DNA from: Actinobacteria bacterium ATB1
GTDB taxonomy: Bacteria > Actinomycetota > Acidimicrobiia > UBA2766
Direction: 5' to 3'
NCBI GenBank assembly: GCA_021404985.1
Contig: QWHP01000011.1
Span: 1 to 19,967, forward strand
Length of the DNA stretch: 19,967 nt
Shown here piece by piece: positions 1 through 6,946 of the stretch; the stretch's first letter is position 1, and every line of letters starts with the position of its first letter. Both the position numbers and the translations under genes were made by a program. A model generated the notes under the pieces. The model was given only the letters and a program-made list of their open reading frames with translations, made no database searches and had not been told where the DNA came from.

Positions 1-231
1 CGAGTCGCCATGGCCCCTCTGATCCCAGGCGACCACACGCCAGCCCCCTGCGGCAAGGAGCGGAGCGAAGACGTCGAAGGTCCTCGCGAAGTCGAAACCT
101 CCGTGTGCCAGGAGCAGCGGTGGTGCTGCGTCGTCGCCCCACTCCTTGACCGAGATCCGCACGCCCCACGCATCGACGTCACGCACCCGGTCGGGTGGAC
201 GCGCACCCGGATATGTCCGTTCCTCGGTCAC
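1..231 (-). CDS. alpha/beta hydrolase, N-terminal part (runs off left edge)
   Basis: This is an open minus-strand frame of 77 codons with no stop before position 1. It reads through LLLAHGGFDFARTF, then a short helix, then VVAWDQRGHGDS. That is the N-terminal core of alpha/beta-hydrolase-fold enzymes: the HG oxyanion-hole segment after strand 3, and the W-D-x-R-G-H-G-x-S strand-4 signature. The nucleophile elbow and catalytic His would lie outside the window, so the substrate cannot be inferred. I chose GTG at 231 because an AAGGAGG Shine-Dalgarno sequence sits about 11 nt upstream. The gene starts 20 nt after the stop of the DUF218 gene on the same strand, so the two are probably co-transcribed. 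Family assignment is fairly sure. The exact start is less so. Confidence 0.8.
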   Translation of the reverse strand, partial: MTEERTYPGARPPDRVRDVDAWGVRISVKEWGDDAAPPLLLAHGGFDFARTFDVFAPLLAAGGWRVVAWDQRGHGDS

Positions 232-251
232 CGCGCTCTCGGCCTCCTTGA

Positions 252-1007
252 TCAGTTCTGGGCGGAGGGTGACACGTCGTCCGGGGTCGGGCGGGAAACG
301 TGCACCTCCCACAGGGCTTGATAGTCGGCGGGGATCTCGCGTGCCATGTAGCCGAGCTTCATGACGGGGTTTGCGGCGACGCCCGAGGCCCCCACCCCCA
401 GTGCATCGATGCCCAGCCGCCGGCAGGTGTAGACGGCCCGCGGAAGGTGGTACTCCTGCGTCACGACGATCGCGTCGTCTATGCCGTAGACGTTGCGGGC
501 CCTCCAGCACGAGTCGTACGTGTCCCGTCCGGACATGTCGACGGTGATCGCGTCCGCCGGGACGTCACGTTCGAGCAGGTAGCTGCGCATGACGCCGACC
601 TCGTCGTGGTACTCGCTGCTGTCGCCACTCACGAAGATCCCCTCGACCTTGCCGTGGCGGTAGAGGTCGACGGCTGCGTCGAGGCGCCGCTCGAGAAATG
701 CGGAAGGGCGGTTCCCCGGGCGGAGCCCGGCTCCGAGGACAATCGCGTCGGATCGGGGTGCGACCTCGGTCCGGCCGTGACGGTAGGAGCTCGTCACGAC
801 CACGACGTAGACCGCCGGTGCGAGGACGAGCGCGACCAGGAGGACGGCGAGACCGGCCATCAGGCGCCGGAACCGCCTCCGCCAGGGTCTGTCCCGTCGG
901 TGTCTGCCCAACCCGACCCGACCCCTCACATCCTGGGAGGAATCGGGCTTGTCCGCCCCCGGGCGGGCATGGCGGGAGTCTGCGCTCTTTCGCAACATGG
1001 TCGCCAT
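252..1007 (-). CDS. SanA/YdcF-type DUF218 membrane protein
   Basis: The predicted protein has 251 aa. A basic N-terminus (residues 36-48, Arg-rich) is followed by one membrane helix at about 49-72 and then a DUF218 domain. The domain shows AIVLGAGL (88-95), PSAFLERRLDAA (101-112), LYRHGKVEGIFVSGD (115-129) and the SGRDTYDSCWRA segment (159-170), which resembles SanA of enterobacteria (vancomycin high-temperature exclusion protein) closely. SanA-like proteins are linked to envelope barrier function, but their biochemical activity is unsettled. The start is ATG at 1007, with another ATG three codons in at 998. A TACAGT hexamer lies 9 nt upstream, which suggests a leaderless transcript. The alpha/beta hydrolase gene follows 20 nt after the stop. 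The gene is divergent from the nitroreductase across a 106-nt gap. Confidence 0.88.
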   Translation of the reverse strand: MATMLRKSADSRHARPGADKPDSSQDVRGRVGLGRHRRDRPWRRRFRRLMAGLAVLLVALVLAPAVYVVVVTSSYRHGRTEVAPRSDAIVLGAGLRPGNRPSAFLERRLDAAVDLYRHGKVEGIFVSGDSSEYHDEVGVMRSYLLERDVPADAITVDMSGRDTYDSCWRARNVYGIDDAIVVTQEYHLPRAVYTCRRLGIDALGVGASGVAANPVMKLGYMAREIPADYQALWEVHVSRPTPDDVSPSAQN

Positions 1008-1016
1008 GCGCCGTCC

Positions 1017-1022
1017 ACTGTA
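1017..1022 (-). promoter_or_regulatory. putative -10 element of the SanA-like gene
   Basis: TACAGT on the minus strand fits the actinobacterial TANNNT -10 pattern and ends 9 nt before the ATG at 1007. No convincing -35 was found at 16-18 nt spacing. The short distance implies a leaderless or near-leaderless mRNA. Confidence 0.4.
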
Positions 1023-1113
1023 CCGATGCCATGCGACAATTCGGCGCACCAGTCCGGTGCTGCGAACGCCCACCGCCGGTGCAGTTCCACACGCCGTTGT
1101 GAGACACTGGGGC

Positions 1114-1710
1114 ATGGAACTGCAGGAGGTCTTGCGCAGGCGGAGGATGACCCGGAACTTCACCCGGGAGCCCGTCGCTGCCGAGGACGTGGACGCGATC
1201 GTCGCCAATGCCCGCCGGGCTCCCTCGGCGGGCAACACGCGCGCAACGGAGTTTCTCGTCCTCCACGGACCGGGGGCGACGCAGCGCTTCTGGGACGCGA
1301 CGCTCCCCACATCGAAGCGAGGCGATTTCCCCTGGCCGGGACTGTTGGAGGCCCCCGTCCTGATCGTGTTCCTCGCGAACGAGACCGCCTACCGCGAGCG
1401 GTACGCCGAACCCGACAAAGGGGTGACAGACCAGGCCGACTTCTGGCCGGTCCCCTACTGGTACGTCGACGCCGGGTTTGCGGCGATGCTCGCACAGCTC
1501 ACCGCGCTGGACAGGGGTCTCGGTTGCCTCTTCTTCGGGATCTTCCCCCCTCGCCTTGCCGCGTTCCGTGAAGCGTTTGGCGTCCCCGACGCCTATGTGC
1601 CGGTCGGTGCTGTCGCCGTGGGGCACCCTGCCGCAGTTCAGCGCCGTTCCCGTTCCCTGGACCGGTCAGGAGCCTCTTTCGAGGACGTCGTTCATCGCGG
1701 GTCCTGGTGA
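1114..1710 (+). CDS. nitroreductase-family flavoprotein
   Basis: The product has 198 aa. The N-terminus MELQEVLRRRRMTRNFTREP, followed by ANARRAPSAGNTRATEFLVL, is the hallmark of FMN-dependent nitroreductases: the Arg-rich FMN phosphate-binding start and the APSAGN loop. The later part, with an aromatic-rich helix (YWYVDAGFAAMLAQLTALDRGLGC) and FFGIFPP, matches the second flavin-binding region of the fold. Members reduce nitro groups, quinones or enones with NAD(P)H, and the substrate cannot be read from sequence. Starts further upstream in the same frame would add only low-complexity residues without family similarity, so ATG at 1114 is preferred. No Shine-Dalgarno sequence is visible there. 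The methyltransferase gene follows 46 nt downstream in the same direction. Confidence 0.88.
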   Translation: MELQEVLRRRRMTRNFTREPVAAEDVDAIVANARRAPSAGNTRATEFLVLHGPGATQRFWDATLPTSKRGDFPWPGLLEAPVLIVFLANETAYRERYAEPDKGVTDQADFWPVPYWYVDAGFAAMLAQLTALDRGLGCLFFGIFPPRLAAFREAFGVPDAYVPVGAVAVGHPAAVQRRSRSLDRSGASFEDVVHRGSW

Positions 1711-1744
1711 GCCATCCAGATACCGATCCCGATCCGGATCCCGC

Positions 1745-1750
1745 TACCGT
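1745..1750 (+). promoter_or_regulatory. putative -10 element of the methyltransferase gene
   Basis: TACCGT ends 6 nt before the ATG at 1757, and no Shine-Dalgarno sequence lies between. This is the geometry expected for a leaderless actinobacterial transcript. No clear -35 was seen. Confidence 0.4.
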
Positions 1751-1756
1751 GGACAC

Positions 1757-2404
1757 ATGACGGAGGTGAGAACCCCCAAGAGATCTGGTAGGGGCCTCGC
1801 CGGGCTGAGCGGCCTCAGCTACGACCTGCTGATGGCAAGTGCGGAGAGACGCATGTTCGCCGCGATCCGGAAGGACCTGCTGGCATCCACCACAGGACGC
1901 GTGATCGAAGTGGGCGGTGGGACGGGAGCCAACCTCCTGCACTACCCGCGTGGGGCCCTGGAACACCTCGATGTCGTGGAGCCGAGCGAGTCGATGGCCG
2001 CACGGTTCGAACGCCGCCGGCCGAGATGGGCACTGCTCCACCCGGGCTCGGCGGAAGAACTTCCCTTCCCTGACGCGACGTTCGACGCCGCCGTGGGGAC
2101 ACTCGTGTTCTGTAGCGTGCCCGACATGGAACGCGGCTTCGCCGAGTTGAGGCGTGTCCTCGTCCCGGGAGGCCGTTTCCACTTCCTCGAGCACGTCCGG
2201 TCCCAGCGGCCGAGAGTGGGGTCCTGGCAGGATCGACTCGACGGCGTCTGGTCGAGGATGTGCGGTGGGTGCCACGCGAATCGCCGAACGGTCGAGGCAA
2301 TCGAGTCTGCCGGTTTCGAGGTCGAGCACCTCGACGAGCGCGAGGTGGGTTGGCAGGGTGGTCTCGTCCGCGACTTCGCCTGGGGGATCGCCCGATCGGC
2401 CTGA
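1757..2404 (+). CDS. class I SAM-dependent methyltransferase, METTL7-like
   Basis: The product has 215 aa and is a Methyltransf_11-type enzyme. Motif I is VIEVGGGTGANL (residues 49-60), the acidic end of strand 2 is VVEPSES (73-79), the post-motif region is ELPFPDATFDAAVGTLVFCS (101-120), and LRRVLVPGGRFHFLEHV follows at 131-147. The later GCHANRRT (171-178) resembles the G-C-x-x-x-R-x-T segment of the METTL7 / phospholipid-type methyltransferase group. The natural substrate is unknown; thiols or lipids are known for relatives. ATG at 1757 is used because similarity begins just after it and a TACCGT hexamer sits 6 nt upstream. The gene ends 50 nt before a convergent gene. Confidence 0.87.
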   Translation: MTEVRTPKRSGRGLAGLSGLSYDLLMASAERRMFAAIRKDLLASTTGRVIEVGGGTGANLLHYPRGALEHLDVVEPSESMAARFERRRPRWALLHPGSAEELPFPDATFDAAVGTLVFCSVPDMERGFAELRRVLVPGGRFHFLEHVRSQRPRVGSWQDRLDGVWSRMCGGCHANRRTVEAIESAGFEVEHLDEREVGWQGGLVRDFAWGIARSA

Positions 2405-2406
2405 AC

Positions 2407-2427
2407 CAGTCCCGCCTCAGTCCCGCC
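2407..2427. repeat. short direct repeat between convergent genes
   Basis: CAGTCCCGCC occurs twice (2407-2416 and 2418-2427), separated by one T. It lies in the 50-nt gap between the convergent stop codons at 2404 and 2455. No strong hairpin or T-tract is present, so a terminator role cannot be claimed. Confidence 0.4.
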
Positions 2428-2454
2428 CAGGCAAGTCCCCCCGGAGGAGACCCC

Positions 2455-2850
2455 TCAGCGGAGGGCTTTCCAGATCGTTATCACTGCGGCGACGACCGTG
2501 ATCCCGATCTTGGTGAAGTCGATCACGGGACGGACGCGCACACCGTCGTCGGTGACCTCGATCACGGCGACCGGCCTGCCTTCACCACCGCCCCCGATAC
2601 CGCCGCCGCCACCGCCGTTCTCGGCCTTGTCACCGCCGAAGCCGAACGCGTAGCCACCCCAGGTCGACAGCGCCGATGCGGTTATCACCGTTCTCGACCC
2701 GTCCTGGGTGTGCTCGAAGACGCGGCGCTCGACGAGTACCTCTGCGAGGCGGTCGAGGATGGGTTCGAGGCGCTCCCCGATCGCGTCGGCGATCTTCATG
2801 ACCGCTCCTGGCCGCGCACCGTTGGTTCCCAGGGTCTGCTGTTCGGTCAT
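2455..2850 (-). CDS. GerW/YtfJ-family protein
   Basis: The product has 131 aa. A helical N-terminal half (MKIADAIGERLEPILDRLAEVL, residues 18-39) is followed by a strand region that ends in YAFGFGGDK. Then comes a Gly-rich stretch (79-91), and then GRPVAVIEVTDDGVRVRPVI (91-110). The Gly-rich hinge followed by P-V-A-V-I-E-V-x-x-x-G-V-R-V-x-P is the layout of the Spore_YtfJ/GerW family. That family is named from Bacillus but is widespread in non-sporulating actinobacteria, where its role is unknown. The C-terminal KIGITVVAAVITIWKAL could be a short membrane-associated helix. ATG at 2850 is chosen over the upstream start at 2883 because GGAGG lies about 5 nt before it and the ATG overlaps the preceding gene's TGA by 4 nt (translational coupling). 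Confidence 0.75.
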   Translation of the reverse strand: MTEQQTLGTNGARPGAVMKIADAIGERLEPILDRLAEVLVERRVFEHTQDGSRTVITASALSTWGGYAFGFGGDKAENGGGGGGIGGGGEGRPVAVIEVTDDGVRVRPVIDFTKIGITVVAAVITIWKALR

Positions 2851-3137
2851 GTGCCTCCGCCCTCCGCTCGGGACAACGCCCACTTGACGAGCCTGATCAG
2901 GATCGCCGTCACGACTGCACCGAGCCAGATCGCACGACGGATCGTCGCATCGACGTCGTGGACGGCAACCTGGGTCTCCCTACCGTCCCCGTACCTGACT
3001 GCGACGGCACTCGGGGTGGCCTTGACGGAGCGCAGCCTCACGGGTCCCAACTCATGCGTCGTGTCGTCCACGAACGCGTGACACGAGATCGTCCTGCCGG
3101 CGGTCTCGACGACGTGAACCTGCTCGAGGGTGCGCAT
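2847..3137 (-). CDS. small single-pass membrane protein, unknown function
   Basis: The product has 96 aa and no recognised family. The first 65 residues look like a small beta-rich soluble domain with alternating Val and charged residues (for example PVRLRSVKATPSAVAVRYGD). One membrane helix follows at about 70-88 (IWLGAVVTAILIRLVKWAL) with a short Gly-rich tail. It is the first gene of a two-gene unit, because its TGA overlaps the ATG of the GerW/YtfJ-like gene by 4 nt, so the two proteins are probably made in similar amounts and may act together. A TAGTGT hexamer 6 nt before the ATG suggests a leaderless transcript. It is divergent from the sdh operon. Confidence 0.7.
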   Translation of the reverse strand: MRTLEQVHVVETAGRTISCHAFVDDTTHELGPVRLRSVKATPSAVAVRYGDGRETQVAVHDVDATIRRAIWLGAVVTAILIRLVKWALSRAEGGGT

Positions 3138-3143
3138 CTGGCG

Positions 3144-3149
3144 ACACTA
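3144..3149 (-). promoter_or_regulatory. putative -10 element of the membrane protein / GerW-like unit
   Basis: TAGTGT on the minus strand lies 6 nt before the ATG at 3137. It fits TANNNT and a leaderless start. No good -35 is visible. Confidence 0.4.
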
Positions 3150-3279
3150 CCGCCCCGCACGATCCGAGGCCGGAACCCCTCTCCTTCAGATACGACTTCA
3201 TAACATCGCACAGGGAAACGGACGCCGAATCCACCTGAGGTGCATTCCCTCGGTGGAGAATCGACAACCTACCCTTGGG

Positions 3280-3294
3280 CCGTCGCCCCGACGG
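3280..3294 (+). other. small hairpin in the sdh leader region
   Basis: CCGTCG (3280-3285) and CGACGG (3289-3294) form a perfect 6-bp stem with a CCC loop. A second copy of CCCGACGG lies at 3323-3330 and could compete for the same left arm. The 224-nt divergent gap 3138-3361 holds this structure and an AT-richer patch (about 3185-3206, containing TAACAT). No known riboswitch or operator was recognised. Confidence 0.3.
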
Positions 3295-3361
3295 AACGCG
3301 GGATCCAGGTGTTCTGGCGCATCCCGACGGGCCCCCGGAGTCGGACGAACAGTCGGAAACC

Positions 3362-4132
3362 ATGTCAGCGGCAACACGTACGAAGCTCTTGCCCGGCGAC
3401 CCTCAGCTCGACAAGGCGGACGAAGGACGCCCGGCGGGCAGGTCGAACTTCCTGGTCGAGTTCTGGCGGTCCGACGTCGGCAAGAAGTGGCTGATGGCGG
3501 TTTCGGGCCTCATGCTAATGGGCTTCGTGCTCTTCCACATGGTGGGGAACCTCAAGCTCTACCTCGGAGCGGAGGACGTCAACCACTACGGCGAGTTCCT
3601 CAGGGAGCTCCTCGTCCCCATACTCCCGCGAACGGTTGCCCTCTGGCTCTTCAGGCTGGGGCTCGTCGCCGCATTCGCCGTCCACATCGCGGCGGCAGCC
3701 TCCCTCACCAAGACGAACCGGGACGCCCGCAAGGTCCCCTACAAGAGCGAGCGGGACTACATCGCCGCGAACTTCGCGTCACGTACGATGCGAATGACGG
3801 GGATCGTCATCGCCCTCTTCCTGCTGTTCCACCTCGCCGACCTGACCTGGGGCCGGGCAAACCCCGATTTCGTGAGGGGTGACGTCTATTGCAACGTGTA
3901 CTACAGCTTCAGCCGGCCCTGGGTGGCGATCGTCTACATCCTCGCCAACCTCGCACTCGGGATCCACCTGTACCACGGCGGTTGGAGCCTGTTCCAGAGC
4001 CTCGGCTGGAACAGCCCGCGCTTCAACCCTTGGAGGCGCTGGTTCGCGATCGGGTTCGCCCTCGTGGTCGTCGTACCCAACATCTCCTTCCCGATCTCGG
4101 TTCTCACGGAAGTGATCGGCCCATGTCCGTGA
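3362..4132 (+). CDS. sdhC: succinate dehydrogenase cytochrome b558 subunit
   Basis: The product has 256 aa and is the membrane anchor of complex II, of the single-polypeptide b558 (type B) class. Five hydrophobic helices lie at about 43-62, 92-116, 144-162, 187-206 and 226-245. Histidines in or near helices at H59 (FHMVGNLKLYLG), H108, H157 (FHLAD) and H202/H205 (GIHLYHGGW) are the candidates for two haem b ligand pairs, as known in Bacillus and Wolinella relatives. The anchor carries electrons between SdhB and menaquinone/quinone. Type-B anchors are one fused chain, which explains the absence of sdhD. ATG at 3362 is chosen because upstream residues are low-complexity. The N-terminal 40 residues are a long soluble extension. 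sdhA follows after 46 nt. Confidence 0.95.
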   Translation: MSAATRTKLLPGDPQLDKADEGRPAGRSNFLVEFWRSDVGKKWLMAVSGLMLMGFVLFHMVGNLKLYLGAEDVNHYGEFLRELLVPILPRTVALWLFRLGLVAAFAVHIAAAASLTKTNRDARKVPYKSERDYIAANFASRTMRMTGIVIALFLLFHLADLTWGRANPDFVRGDVYCNVYYSFSRPWVAIVYILANLALGIHLYHGGWSLFQSLGWNSPRFNPWRRWFAIGFALVVVVPNISFPISVLTEVIGPCP

Positions 4133-4178
4133 GGGTGCGATCCGGGAGCGTGGCAGCGAAGTCAGAAGGGAACGACGA

Positions 4179-6098
4179 GTGACTCTCAACTCCAAGGTCC
4201 CGTCGGGACCGATCGAGGACAAGTGGGAGACCCACAAGTTCGAGATGAAGCTCGTCGCCCCACACAACAAGCGACGCTTCACGATCATCGTCGTGGGCAC
4301 TGGTCTCGCCGGTGCCGCGGCTGCAGCGAGCCTCGGTGAGCTCGGGTACAACGTCGAGGTATTCACGTACCACGACTCGCCGAGACGGGCGCACAGCATC
4401 GCAGCCCAGGGTGGCATCAACGCCGCCAAGAACTACAAGAACGACGGTGACAGCGTCCGCAGGCTGTTCTACGACACCGTCAAAGGCGGTGACTACCGCT
4501 CACGCGAGGCGAACGTGCACCGTCTCGCAGAGGTCTCAGTCGACATCATCGACCAGTGCGTCGCCCAGGGAGTGCCCTTCGCCCGGGAATACGGCGGCCT
4601 TCTCGACAACCGCAGCTTCGGTGGAGCGCAGGTGTCCCGCACCTTCTACGCGCGGGGCCAGACAGGACAGCAGCTCCTCCTCGGCGCGTATCAGGCTCTG
4701 GCTCGCCAGATCGCTGCAGGCACCTGTCGGCTCCACAACAAGTCGGAGATGCTCGACGTCGTCGTCAAGGACGGACGAGCCGTCGGCATCGTCTGCCGCG
4801 ATCTCCTGACGGGCGAGATCTCCCGTCACACCGGCCACGCCGTGGTCCTCGCCACCGGCGGATACTCGAATGCCTTCTATCTCTCCACCAACGCGATGTA
4901 CTGCAACGTCACAGCGGCGTGGCGTGCACACCGGCGCGGCGCCCTCTTCGCGAACCCTTGCTTCACGCAGATCCATCCGACGTGCATCCCCGCGAGCGAC
5001 GAGTTCCAATCGAAGCTCACGCTGATGAGCGAGTCACTCCGCAACGACGGGCGCATCTGGGTGCCCAAGGATCCCGACGACACACGTCCGCCGGACCAGA
5101 TCCCCGAAGCCGACCGGGACTACTACCTCGAGCGGCGCTACCCCGCCTTCGGGAACCTCGTCCCCCGAGACGTGGCGAGCCGCGCGGCGAAGCGAGAGGT
5201 CGACAACGGCCATGGGGTCGGCCCACTCGAGAACGGGGTCTACCTGGATTTCTCCAACGCTATCTCGCGCCTGGGGCGTTCGGCCATCGAGGAGAAGTAC
5301 GGGAACCTCTTCGAGATGTACGAGAGGATCACGGACGAGAATCCGTACTCGGTCCCGATGCGGATCTACCCCGCCCCGCACTACACGATGGGTGGGCTCT
5401 GGGTCGACTACAACCTCATGACCACGGTCCCCGGCCTGTATGCCGCCGGGGAGGCGAACTTCAGCGATCACGGCGCAAACCGCCTAGGCGCATCCGCTCT
5501 CATGCAGGGCCTCGCCGACGGATACTTCGTCCTGCCTTACACCATCGGCGACTACCTAGCGGAACATCTCGGTGAATCCCTCGTCCCGACCAACGACCCG
5601 GCGTTCGACGACGTCGAGTCCGACGTCATCGGCCGAGTGGCACGTCTCGTCGGCAACAAGAGGGGAACGAGGTCACCGGACCACTACCACCGCCGACTGG
5701 GGAAGATCCTCTGGGACAACTGCGGGATGGAGCGCAGCCGCGAGGGCCTCGGCAAAGCTCTCGCCGAGATACCTGCCCTGCACGATGAGTTCCGCCGGGA
5801 CGTTCGCATCCTCGGATCCGACGATGGACTCAACTCATCCCTGGAGAAGGCCGGCCGGATCGACGACTTCTTCCAGCTCGCCTCGCTCATGTGTCGCGAC
5901 GCTCTCGACCGCGAGGAATCCTGCGGGGGCCACTTCCGGGTCGAACACCAGACCGAGGACGGCGAGGCGCTCAGGGACGACGAGAACTTCTCCTACGTCG
6001 CCGCGTGGGAATGGACGGGTGAGGGCGCCGAACCCGCCCTCCACAAGGAACCCCTCGTCTTCGAGAACGTGGAGCTCGCCCAGAGGAGCTACAAGTGA
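4179..6098 (+). CDS. sdhA: succinate dehydrogenase flavoprotein subunit
   Basis: The product has 639 aa, close to the type-B SdhA length. The dinucleotide-binding motif VVGTGLAGAAAAASLGELGY lies at about 38-57. H72 in RAHSIAAQGG is the expected site of covalent 8-alpha-histidyl-FAD linkage. Substrate-site segments are present: FYARGQTGQQLL, QIHPTCIPASDEF with SESLRNDGR, RRYPAFGNLVPRDVASRA, PAPHYTMGGLWVDYN and the FAD-capping GLYAAGEANFSDHGANRLGA. It oxidises succinate to fumarate in the cytoplasm-facing head of complex II. The start is GTG at 4179, with GAAGGG about 8 nt upstream. It sits between sdhC and sdhB, and its TGA overlaps the start of sdhB. All motifs look intact. Confidence 0.97.
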   Translation: MTLNSKVPSGPIEDKWETHKFEMKLVAPHNKRRFTIIVVGTGLAGAAAAASLGELGYNVEVFTYHDSPRRAHSIAAQGGINAAKNYKNDGDSVRRLFYDTVKGGDYRSREANVHRLAEVSVDIIDQCVAQGVPFAREYGGLLDNRSFGGAQVSRTFYARGQTGQQLLLGAYQALARQIAAGTCRLHNKSEMLDVVVKDGRAVGIVCRDLLTGEISRHTGHAVVLATGGYSNAFYLSTNAMYCNVTAAWRAHRRGALFANPCFTQIHPTCIPASDEFQSKLTLMSESLRNDGRIWVPKDPDDTRPPDQIPEADRDYYLERRYPAFGNLVPRDVASRAAKREVDNGHGVGPLENGVYLDFSNAISRLGRSAIEEKYGNLFEMYERITDENPYSVPMRIYPAPHYTMGGLWVDYNLMTTVPGLYAAGEANFSDHGANRLGASALMQGLADGYFVLPYTIGDYLAEHLGESLVPTNDPAFDDVESDVIGRVARLVGNKRGTRSPDHYHRRLGKILWDNCGMERSREGLGKALAEIPALHDEFRRDVRILGSDDGLNSSLEKAGRIDDFFQLASLMCRDALDREESCGGHFRVEHQTEDGEALRDDENFSYVAAWEWTGEGAEPALHKEPLVFENVELAQRSYK

Positions 6099-6868
6099 TG
6101 GATCTCACCCTTCGCATCTGGCGACAGCCCGACGCCGAGTCGGACGGCGACTTCCACGTCTATGCCGTGAAGGGAATCAGCTCGGACATGTCGTTCCTCG
6201 AGATGCTCGACGTCCTCAACGAGCAGTTGATCGAGAGCGGCGAGGAACCCGTCGAGTTCGACTCCGACTGCCGCGAGGGAATCTGCGGCACCTGCGGCCT
6301 CGTGATCAACGGCGTCCCCCACGGACCCGAGCGAGCGACTGCGACCTGCCAGCTCCACATGCGCAAGTTCTCCGACGGCGAGACGATCACCGTCGAGCCA
6401 TGGCGAGCGACTGCCTTCCCGGTCCAACGTGACCTCGTCGTCGAGCGATCCCCCTTGGACCGGATCATCGAGGCGGGCGGGTACATCACGGCACCGACAG
6501 GAGCGGCGCCCGATGCGAACGAGATCCCCGTCCCGAAGGAAGCCGCAGATGCTGCGATGGACGCCGCAGCGTGCATCGGCTGCGGTGCCTGCGTGGCGGC
6601 CTGCCCGAACGGTGCCGCACAGCTCTTCACGGCGGCAAAGATCGCCCATCTCAACCTCCTCCCTCAGGGGCAGGCGGAGCGTTACCGTCGCACCGAGGCG
6701 ATGGTCGACACGATGGAGGAGTTCTTCGGCTCCTGCACAAACCACGGGGAGTGCGAGGAGGCCTGCCCGAAGGAGATCTCGATCGACTTCATCGCCATGA
6801 TGAACCGCGACTACATCCGCTCCAAGTTCAAGAACCGCAAGCGCCTCGGCCAGAAGAAGGTGGGCTGA
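6098..6868 (+). CDS. sdhB: succinate dehydrogenase iron-sulfur subunit
   Basis: The product has 256 aa. The plant-type [2Fe-2S] ligands are C58, C63, C66 (CREGICGTC) and C84. The ferredoxin-type C-terminal domain has C159, C162, C165 and C169 (CIGCGACVAAC) and C213, C219, C223 (CTNHGECEEAC), which together supply the [4Fe-4S] and [3Fe-4S] clusters. It carries electrons from SdhA FAD to the SdhC haems. ATG at 6098 overlaps the sdhA stop (TGATG). An in-frame GTG at 6095 would add one residue and cannot be excluded. GAGGAG upstream supplies the ribosome binding site. It is the last clear gene of sdhCAB. Confidence 0.96.
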   Translation: MDLTLRIWRQPDAESDGDFHVYAVKGISSDMSFLEMLDVLNEQLIESGEEPVEFDSDCREGICGTCGLVINGVPHGPERATATCQLHMRKFSDGETITVEPWRATAFPVQRDLVVERSPLDRIIEAGGYITAPTGAAPDANEIPVPKEAADAAMDAAACIGCGACVAACPNGAAQLFTAAKIAHLNLLPQGQAERYRRTEAMVDTMEEFFGSCTNHGECEEACPKEISIDFIAMMNRDYIRSKFKNRKRLGQKKVG

Positions 6869-6884
6869 GTCCGGCACGACGGTC

Positions 6885-6898
6885 GGTTGCGCACAACC
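6885..6898 (+). other. weak hairpin after sdhB
   Basis: GGTTG-CGCA-CAACC forms a 5-bp stem with a 4-nt loop, 16 nt after the sdhB stop. It has no T-tract. It could help end the sdh transcript, but support is slight. Confidence 0.2.
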
Positions 6899-6946
6899 CG
6901 GCGAGCCGCAGCAGCCAGGTGCCTCCTGCCATGCCAAGAACAGCGG

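Noticed and set aside
300..1571. Long plus-strand frame opposite the SanA-like gene and through the nitroreductase
   Set aside because: It has no recognisable motifs and is a shadow of the two supported genes.
3138..3361. Riboswitch or known regulator site upstream of sdhC
   Set aside because: Only a small 6-bp hairpin and generic AT-richer patches were found, with no conserved riboswitch core.
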